Below are positions 7,102 through 10,731 of a stretch of DNA of 10,731 bases, in pieces. The position numbers and the translations under genes are program-made. The number at the start of each line of letters is the position of its first letter. Position 1 is the first letter of the stretch. Below the pieces are notes generated by a model. The model was not told the origin of the DNA and did not search any database. It saw only the letters and a list, made by a program, of their open reading frames with translations. This DNA comes from Solirubrobacterales bacterium (GTDB lineage Bacteria; Actinomycetota; Thermoleophilia; Solirubrobacterales; Solirubrobacteraceae), in contig JACCQW010000069.1 of assembly GCA_013813955.1 (NCBI GenBank), positions 1-10,731 of the forward strand, given 5' to 3'.

Positions 7102-7746
7102 ATGTCTGCCACCGACATCACCCCGGAGACCGCGACGGCCTGGCGGTTGAAGGGCACCGGGTATGAGTTCTGCAACTGCCAGCCCGGCTGCACGTGCAAC
7201 TTCTCGGGTTTCCCGACCTCCCCGGACGGCAGCTGCCAGGCGGCGGTCACCAACCAGATCGACGAGGGCCGTTGCGGCGACGTCGACCTCTCCGGCCTGA
7301 CCGTGATGGCCATCCTCGACTGGCCCAAGGCGATCCATGACGGCGGCGGGCGGGCGGTCTTCGTCGTGCCCCCCGAGGTCAGCGACGAGCAGCTCGGCTG
7401 CCTTTCGGAGATCTTCACCGGCCAGCTCGGCGGGATGCCCTGGGCGATCCTCGGCTCGACCTACGAGGTCGCCGGCGTCGTGCGGACCGCCATCGAGATC
7501 GAGGGCGAGGGGCTGGACACCACGATCCGCGCCGACGGTGTCGGCGAGGCCACGGGCACGACGCTGAAGAACCCCGTCACGGGCGAGGAGCACGGCGTCT
7601 CGATCGTCCTCGACGAGGGCTTCATCTGGAAGACGGGACGGTGCGGGCAGGGCAGCTTCGAGGTCGAAGCCGAGGGCATCCATCTGTCCTTCCAGGACAG
7701 CAACTGGATCCTCTATGACTTCGACTGGACCAACCAGGAGGCCTGA
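7102..7746 (+). CDS. DUF1326 cysteine-rich protein
   Basis: 214 residues, no signal peptide or membrane segment. The family hallmark is the N-terminal cluster YEFCNCQPGCTCNFSG-FPTSPDGSC (C24, C26, C30, C32, C45), followed by C58 in EGRCGD and C100 in LGCLSEIF. The remainder reads as beta-rich with GGMPWAILGSTYE and VKNPVTGEEH-like strands typical of DUF1326. The Cys spacing suggests a metal or redox site, but no function is established for the family. It lies 9 bp behind the DUF2182 gene with a strong SD, so the two are almost certainly co-transcribed; the pair is recurrent in bacteria. A joint role, with the soluble Cys protein passing a metal ion to or from the Met/Cys-rich membrane protein, is inference. 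Confidence 0.88.
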   Translation: MSATDITPETATAWRLKGTGYEFCNCQPGCTCNFSGFPTSPDGSCQAAVTNQIDEGRCGDVDLSGLTVMAILDWPKAIHDGGGRAVFVVPPEVSDEQLGCLSEIFTGQLGGMPWAILGSTYEVAGVVRTAIEIEGEGLDTTIRADGVGEATGTTLKNPVTGEEHGVSIVLDEGFIWKTGRCGQGSFEVEAEGIHLSFQDSNWILYDFDWTNQEA

Positions 7747-7763
7747 ATCCGGCACCGCGGGGG

Positions 7764-7777
7764 TACTATGATCATCG
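7764..7777 (+). promoter_or_regulatory. Candidate leaderless -10 promoter of the 56-residue membrane protein gene
   Basis: TACTAT (7764-7769) is a close match to TATAAT and sits 8 nt before the ATG at 7778, the same geometry as several other starts in this window. No SD is present between them. No -35 match is obvious. Confidence 0.5.
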
Positions 7778-7948
7778 ATGCGGGCGATCCTCCCTCTGAT
7801 CTACGTGATAATCGGCGCAGTCGTCGCCCAGCAGAACGATTACCTGACGCCTCTCAAGACGTTCTCCCAAGTGGTCTCGGCCGTGCTGGCAATCGGCCTA
7901 TGGCCGCTGGTTCTGCTCGACGTCAGCCTCAACGTCTCCCTCTCGTAG
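7778..7948 (+). CDS. Small hydrophobic membrane protein, 56 residues
   Basis: ATG at 7778 to TAG at 7946-7948. It begins MRAILPLIYVIIGAVVAQQN, followed by a polar turn (DYLTPLKTFSQ) and a second hydrophobic stretch (VVSAVLAIGLWPLVLLDVSL). Two helices (about 3-17 and 32-50) are likely, with both ends on the same side. The 'LWPLVLLxV' ending is one I associate with small uncharacterised proteins of Solirubrobacteraceae, from memory rather than a search. Supporting a real gene: good codon bias, a TACTAT box at leaderless spacing and position in the gap between two established genes. Function unknown. Confidence 0.7.
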   Translation: MRAILPLIYVIIGAVVAQQNDYLTPLKTFSQVVSAVLAIGLWPLVLLDVSLNVSLS

Positions 7949-7987
7949 CCGGCCGCCGACCACCAGGGCCACCTCAGGCTCGCCCGT

Positions 7988-8599
7988 TCACCGCACGGCG
8001 ATCTCGCCGGCCAGGGCGAACGGCGCCACGAGCTCGATGCGGTCGCCGCTCCAGAAGCGGCCGGGGTCATACCAGCTCGCGGGACGGTGCTTGGGCAACA
8101 GGCCCATGTGCAGGAAGGTCGTGGCGACGAGCTCGGCGCAGTAGACCGTCTCCAGCGACACGTCGCGGCGGCGGAAGCGGCCGGTGAGCCACTGGCGCGC
8201 GAGGCCCGGCGTCGTGGGGAACGGACGGCCGTCGAAGCGGTCGATGACCTCCATCAGGCGGTCTTCGTGCGAGCGGTCGATCGTGCCCTCGAGCTGGCGT
8301 ACCCACGCGCGCTGACGGTAGCGCTCGTTCCACGTCCGGACGGCCTCGCCGAGCATGTGCAGCTGCACTCCGCGCTGGCGCTCGCCGGACCACACGTCGG
8401 GCATCGCGCGCCCCAGCTCGGCGTGCCACAGCAGCGGCGGGAGGTCGTCGAGCGCGACGACCATGCCGACGTGGTTGACAGGGCTGTTGGTCAGCGTCTG
8501 TATGGCGCGGTCGGCGGCCGAGCGGCCGCGAAACAGCCAGATGTCCCCAGTGGACGCGGCGTCGACGGCGTCGTCGAGAGACAGCGTCGCGCTGGGCAC
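7988..8599 (-). CDS. YaeF/YiiX-type permuted papain-fold (NlpC/P60-like) protein
   Basis: 203 residues when started at the GTG at 8599; the frame stays open to an ATG at 8626. The segment TGDIWLFRGRS ... NSPVNHVGMVV carries the catalytic-type His (H43), and the later VYCAELVATTFLHMGLL carries the Cys (C154). This His-before-Cys order is the hallmark of the circularly permuted NlpC/P60 branch (YaeF/YiiX, peptidase C92, LRAT-like). Members are thought to be amidases, peptidases or acyltransferases; no substrate can be assigned. There is no signal peptide or membrane helix, so it is probably cytoplasmic. The GTG start is preferred because TAGGCT (8612-8607) lies 7 nt before it; the ATG at 8626 would lie upstream of that box and overlap the divergent gene. 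Confidence 0.82.
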   Translation of the reverse strand: MPSATLSLDDAVDAASTGDIWLFRGRSAADRAIQTLTNSPVNHVGMVVALDDLPPLLWHAELGRAMPDVWSGERQRGVQLHMLGEAVRTWNERYRQRAWVRQLEGTIDRSHEDRLMEVIDRFDGRPFPTTPGLARQWLTGRFRRRDVSLETVYCAELVATTFLHMGLLPKHRPASWYDPGRFWSGDRIELVAPFALAGEIAVR

Positions 8600-8605
8600 G
8601 CGCCG

Positions 8606-8612
8606 TAGCCTA
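8606..8612. promoter_or_regulatory. Symmetric -10 box shared by two divergent leaderless genes
   Basis: TAGCCTA on the plus strand reads TAGGCTA on the minus strand, so each strand has a TAnnnT hexamer. On the plus strand it is followed by 8 nt and the ATG at 8620; on the minus strand by 7 nt and the GTG at 8599. Both spacings fit transcription starting on the first base of the coding sequence. Bacterial promoters with symmetric -10 elements are known to fire in both directions. Confidence 0.55.
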
Positions 8613-8619
8613 TGGGCGC

Positions 8620-8781
8620 ATGCCATGGTCCTGGAAGGTCATCGGGCTCGCCGGACTCGCGGGCGTGGCCGCGACCGGCCTGTTCGTCAAGCGCAACCGC
8701 CGACCGCAGAGCGACCTCACGCCCGAGGAGCTGCGCGAGCGACTTCACCGCAGGCTCGCGGACGCCCGCGGCTCGACGTGA
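8620..8781 (+). CDS. Small single-helix membrane protein, 53 residues
   Basis: ATG at 8620 to TGA at 8779-8781. It begins MPWSWKVIGLAGLAGVAATG, giving one short helix (about 6-23), then a basic stop-transfer KRNRRP and an amphipathic tail TPEELRERLHRRLADARGS. The layout (helix, Arg/Lys cluster, TPEELRERL helix) recurs in small actinobacterial proteins of unknown function. It has no SD but a -10 box 8 nt upstream. It converges on the coiled-coil gene through the hairpin at 8801-8818. A membrane-tethered helix that docks a partner is possible but unproven. Confidence 0.65.
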   Translation: MPWSWKVIGLAGLAGVAATGLFVKRNRRPQSDLTPEELRERLHRRLADARGST

Positions 8782-8800
8782 CGGCGGGTCAAGCCGTAAG

Positions 8801-8818
8801 GCGGCCATATCCGGCCGC
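8801..8818. terminator. Hairpin between convergent genes
   Basis: GCGGCC (8801-8806) and GGCCGC (8813-8818) form a 6-bp stem around ATATCC. It lies in the 42-nt gap between the stops of the 53-residue gene (plus) and the coiled-coil gene (minus), and being symmetric could end transcription from both sides. No T-run on either side. Confidence 0.45.
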
Positions 8819-8823
8819 TGCCC

Positions 8824-9354
8824 CTACGGCGACTGGGTGTTGCGCAGCTCCTCGACCTGCTGTGCCAGCCGGTCGACGCGGTCCTCGAGCGCAGAAGTGT
8901 CGCCCCCTTCACCGGCGCTGTCCTGCAGCCGCTGCAACGATGACCGCAGTTGCTCGACCTCCCCGGTGCTCGCCCTCCGCTCGAGCTGTTGCTGGAGGGA
9001 CCGGAGGTCGCTTTCCTCCGCGTCGCCGCCGTCGCGGGCCCGCGTGCGCTGCAGCTGGCGGCTGAGCCGGTCGACGCGCTCATCCAGGCGGCTCACGCGC
9101 TCGCGGCTCGCTCCGTCGCGGGAGGCCTCGCCGTCGTCGGTCTCCGTCAGCGCGTAGATCGCGACCCCGAGCGCGACGGTGGCCAGCACCCCCACCAGGG
9201 CCAGGGCGGTGCGCAGCGACCTCACCGCATCCTCGAGGCGCTCGAGGAGCCCGGGATCGATCACCTCTTCGGCCACGTGCTCGCGTACGACCGGCTCCCT
9301 CGGGCGCAGCGGCTCGGTGGGCCGGTTGGAGGGAGGAGGCGGGTCGGTGCTCAT
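8824..9354 (-). CDS. Single-TM coiled-coil protein of unknown function
   Basis: 176 residues from the ATG at 9354 (the frame is open to 9489, but the extra 45 residues are Arg-rich and show no structure). The order is: a Pro-rich cytoplasmic N-terminus (MSTDPPPPSNRPTEPLRPRE), an acidic helix (VIDPGLLERLEDAVRSLR), one transmembrane helix (about 48-69, ALALVGVLATVALGVAIYAL), then about 105 residues with heptad-like Leu spacing in three blocks (82-104, 113-146, 153-172) separated by Gly/Asp breaks. With the N-terminus inside, the coiled coil lies outside the membrane. I do not recognise a family; similar TM plus coiled-coil proteins are common and low in complexity. It could oligomerise or act as a spacer in the cell envelope. 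Confidence 0.72.
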   Translation of the reverse strand: MSTDPPPPSNRPTEPLRPREPVVREHVAEEVIDPGLLERLEDAVRSLRTALALVGVLATVALGVAIYALTETDDGEASRDGASRERVSRLDERVDRLSRQLQRTRARDGGDAEESDLRSLQQQLERRASTGEVEQLRSSLQRLQDSAGEGGDTSALEDRVDRLAQQVEELRNTQSP

Positions 9355-9391
9355 GGCCGTAGGTCGTCCGCGCCATCTGCGGCGCACGACC

Positions 9392-9420
9392 CCCCTATCC
9401 CCCCTCGATGCCATCGACAA
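9392..9420 (-). promoter_or_regulatory. Weak candidate promoter with palindrome for the coiled-coil gene
   Basis: On the minus strand TTGTCG (9420-9415) and TAGGGG (9397-9392) are separated by 17 bp. The spacer holds a 13-bp palindrome TCGATG-C-CATCGA (9405-9417) that could be an operator. The -10 match is poor; listed as a possibility only. Confidence 0.25.
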
Positions 9421-9570
9421 ACCCCGATGCGGTCCCGCGACGAGCACTGGTCTAGGGCACGCGTCCGCGTGCCGCAGTCGTTCGTCCATCCGTCCAGCGG
9501 CCGACGGCGCGACTGATCCACCGGGTAGCGCAGCCCAGTAGGTACTGACACACAGATTGCACCTCCCCGA

Positions 9571-9637
9571 AAGGGCACCCCCGTCGCGAGGCGGGTCCGC
9601 AAAACCATGGGACTCTCAGAGTCGGCCGGGTTGCCGA
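9571..9637 (+). promoter_or_regulatory. Cyclic di-GMP-I (GEMM-I) riboswitch aptamer
   Basis: The core elements of the GEMM-I family occur in order. AGGGCA..CC (9572-9579) is the 5' P1 strand. A 6-bp hairpin CCCGTC/GGCGGG (9580-9595) is capped by a GCGA tetraloop, the GNRA loop used for docking. CGCAAAACC (9598-9606) matches the CGCAAAGCC joining segment. A second hairpin GACTC-TCA-GAGTC spans 9611-9623. GGCCGGGTTGCCGA (9624-9637) closes the aptamer, pairing GGCA.CC with GG.TGCC. By alignment with the Vibrio Vc2 aptamer, ligand-contact bases G20 and A47 correspond to G9575 and A9602. Departures: two bases missing from the usual GGCAAACC and TCC for GAC before GCAAA. Coordinates of the outer helix are approximate. 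Confidence 0.75.
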
Positions 9638-9641
9638 AAGG

Positions 9642-9669
9642 GTCGGGTGGTGCGCCCGACTCCCGGAGG
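9642..9669 (+). promoter_or_regulatory. Possible expression platform: hairpin and Shine-Dalgarno after the riboswitch
   Basis: Five nt after the aptamer, GTCGGG (9642-9647) pairs with CCCGAC (9655-9660) around a 7-nt loop. It is followed directly by CCCGGAGG, whose GGAGG (9665-9669) sits 3 nt before the ATG at 9673. The hairpin could act as a weak terminator or help occlude the SD. No T-run follows, which favours translational control. A competing CCC-GAAA-GGG hairpin (9566-9575) would sequester the 5' aptamer strand. Confidence 0.4.
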
Positions 9670-9672
9670 ATC

Positions 9673-9825
9673 ATGTTCCAACCTCGAAGAATGGCCCTTC
9701 CCGCGGGAGGCAAGGACCGGCTGTTCGGACGCGGCGGCGCCGACCGCGTGGACTGCGGACCCGGTCTCGACCGCGTGGCGAAGGATCGCTCTGACCGCGT
9801 GGCCAACTGCGAGGTGATCGGGTGA
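9673..9825 (+). CDS. 50-residue RTX-tail ORF (possible remnant or leader gene)
   Basis: From the ATG at 9673 (GGAGG 3 nt upstream) to the TGA at 9823-9825. After MFQPRRMALP the sequence is GGKDRLFGRGGADRVDCGPG, then LDRVAKDRSDRVANCEVIG. This is the standard C-terminal end of actinobacterial hemolysin-type (RTX) calcium-binding proteins: a GGxxDxLxGRGGxD nonapeptide unit, DCGPGxDxV, DxxDxV and a final CE. Normally many GGxGxD repeats and a secretion signal precede this; here there is neither. DNA copies of GACCGCGTGG recur at 9742, 9769 and 9793, close to the 27-nt nonapeptide period. It is either the decayed tail of a deleted RTX gene or a short ORF kept to couple translation to the protease, whose ATG overlaps its stop (TGATG). 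The open frame extends back to 9607 inside the riboswitch, which is unlikely to be translated. Confidence 0.5.
   Translation: MFQPRRMALPAGGKDRLFGRGGADRVDCGPGLDRVAKDRSDRVANCEVIG
9811..9817 (+). promoter_or_regulatory. Shine-Dalgarno deciding the protease start
   Basis: GAGGTGA matches the 16S anti-SD at 7 consecutive bases and lies 7 nt before the ATG at 9825. It is embedded in the last codons of the upstream small ORF. An in-frame GTG at 9822 would have only a 4-nt spacer, so the ATG is preferred. Confidence 0.7.
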
Positions 9826-10731
9826 TGCGTCGCCGCCTTCTCACCCTCGCCCTGCTCGGGTGCATCGCAACGCCGGCCTCAGCCGGTGCAGCCGAACCCT
9901 CGGCGCCTGCGTCCGCCCGGGCCCAGGACGAGCTCATCGTGCGCTTCAGCGCGCGCGCCGACGGCTCCAAACGTGCCGCGCTGCGCGACTCCGTCGACGC
10001 CGATGCGGTTCGCGGCCTGCCGCTGCCCGGCGGCCAGCTGCTGCGCTTGGACGGCGACATGGGCGTCGACGCGGCGATCGCGCGGCTGGAGCGGGCCCGT
10101 GACGTCCTCTACGCGGAGCCCAACGTCGTGCGCACCAGCGGAGGCACGATGAACGATCCGTTCTTCGAGCAGCTCTGGGCCTTGCGCAACACCGGGCAGA
10201 TCGTCCAGGCCAGCTCGGGGACCGCGGGGGCTGACATCGCGGCGTCCTCTGCGTGGGACCTGACGACGGGCTCCGCGGCGGCGTTCGTCGCGGTCATCGA
10301 CTCGGGCGTCGCCGCCGACCACCCGGATCTGCGTGGTCAGGTCGCGATGAACCGCGGCGAGATCGCCGGCAACGGCGTCGACGACGACGCCAACGGCTAC
10401 GTCGACGACCTGGTGGGCTGGGACTTCGTCGGCGACGACCCGGTCCCCGAGGACGCCAATGGCCACGGCACACACGTCGCCGGTACCGTCGCCGCGCGCG
10501 GCAACGACGGCACGGGCGTGGTGGGCGTCGCGCCCACCACCCGGATCATGGCGCTGCGCGTACTGGACGCAAACGGCGCGGGCACCGTCGCCGACGTGAT
10601 CTCCGCCTACGGATACGCCGCGCGCAACGGGGCCCGTGTCGTGAACCTCTCACTCGGCGGCAGCAGCTCCTCGCGCGCCGAGCGCGATGCCATCGCCGCG
10701 GCGCCCGGCGTGCTCTTCGTCGCCGCCGCCG
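9825..10731 (+). CDS. Secreted subtilisin-like serine protease (peptidase S8), 3' end outside window
   Basis: 302 codons are visible and the frame is still open. A signal peptide (MRRRLLTLALLGCIATPASA, probable cleavage after residue 20) precedes an inhibitor-type prodomain (about 36-103, DELIVRF ... LYAEPNVVR). The mature region starts near NDPFFEQLWALRNTGQ, a common S8 opening. The catalytic Asp is D159 in VAVIDSGV and the His is H214 in NGHGTHVAGT; the window ends in LFVAAA just before the expected GN oxyanion motif, and the catalytic Ser lies further on. A DDDANGYVDDLVGWDF segment between Asp and His is typical of thermitase/fervidolysin-like S8 proteases and may bind calcium. LLGC at 10-13 resembles a lipobox but the hydrophobic run before it is short. 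The start follows an excellent SD and overlaps the stop of the RTX-tail ORF. It is expected to be controlled by the riboswitch upstream. Confidence 0.92.
   Translation, partial: MRRRLLTLALLGCIATPASAGAAEPSAPASARAQDELIVRFSARADGSKRAALRDSVDADAVRGLPLPGGQLLRLDGDMGVDAAIARLERARDVLYAEPNVVRTSGGTMNDPFFEQLWALRNTGQIVQASSGTAGADIAASSAWDLTTGSAAAFVAVIDSGVAADHPDLRGQVAMNRGEIAGNGVDDDANGYVDDLVGWDFVGDDPVPEDANGHGTHVAGTVAARGNDGTGVVGVAPTTRIMALRVLDANGAGTVADVISAYGYAARNGARVVNLSLGGSSSSRAERDAIAAAPGVLFVAAA

Noticed and set aside
5956..7755. 599-residue open frame on the minus strand
   Set aside because: Antisense to the phosphodiesterase end and the DUF2182/DUF1326 genes, low-complexity composition, no motif.
9500..9600. 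Possible tRNA in the GC-rich hairpin region before the protease
   Set aside because: No acceptor/T-arm pair and no GGTTCGAATCC-like sequence; the hairpins are explained by the riboswitch.
9351..9806. 151-residue minus-strand ORF across the riboswitch region
   Set aside because: It is antisense to the riboswitch and RTX-tail ORF, ends inside the coiled-coil gene start, and has no domain.
9855..9866. LLGC as a lipoprotein signal in the protease
   Set aside because: Leu at -2 is outside the strict lipobox, the hydrophobic run before Cys13 is only about eight residues, and PASA just after gives a good signal peptidase I site; not excluded, but less likely.

Overview
The window comes from a high-GC genome, most likely an actinobacterium of the Thermoleophilia/Solirubrobacterales type. 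This is inferred from the very high G/C at third codon positions, the SnoaL-like protein with its 'MSEENVERARRVYDAINRGD' N-terminus, the DUF2182/DUF1326 pair, tiny one-helix membrane proteins, and secreted proteins with RTX-type 'DCGPG' tails. Several genes appear to be leaderless, starting 7-9 nt after a TAnnnT-like -10 box. No tRNA, rRNA, CRISPR array or insertion sequence was found.

Left part (1-1305, minus strand): the 5' end of a SnoaL/NTF2-like gene runs off the window edge. Upstream of it on the same strand lies a nitronate monooxygenase-type flavoenzyme. Both have candidate leaderless promoters. Positions 1306-1604 are a divergent intergenic region with four 11-bp tandem repeats ending just before the next gene.

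Signalling operon (1605-5083, plus strand): a membrane-anchored hybrid histidine kinase (2 TM, 2 PAS, HisKA, HATPase, two receivers, HPt) overlaps by ATGA with a stand-alone receiver protein. Together they can form a full His-Asp-His-Asp relay whose final output partner is not in the window. A strong hairpin at 5132-5166 closes the operon.

Metabolic and metal part (5201-7948, plus strand): an exported glycerophosphodiester phosphodiesterase with its own terminator hairpin; a DUF2182 multi-helix membrane protein with a Met-rich loop and Cys motifs; a Cys-rich DUF1326 protein 9 bp downstream with a perfect Shine-Dalgarno (SD); then a 56-residue membrane protein missing from ordinary ORF calls.

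Divergent pair (7988-8781): a YaeF/YiiX-type permuted papain-fold protein (minus) and a 53-residue one-helix protein (plus) start on either side of one symmetric TAGCCTA box, which can serve as the -10 for both directions. A 176-residue TM/coiled-coil protein (minus, 8824-9354) converges on the small gene through a hairpin.

Right part (9571-10731, plus strand): the most interesting section. A sequence with the hallmarks of a cyclic-di-GMP-I (GEMM-I) riboswitch is followed by a hairpin and SD, then a 50-residue ORF that is only the C-terminal tail of an RTX calcium-binding protein. This overlaps by TGATG with a secreted subtilisin-family (S8) protease that runs off the window. The arrangement suggests second-messenger control of an exported protease.
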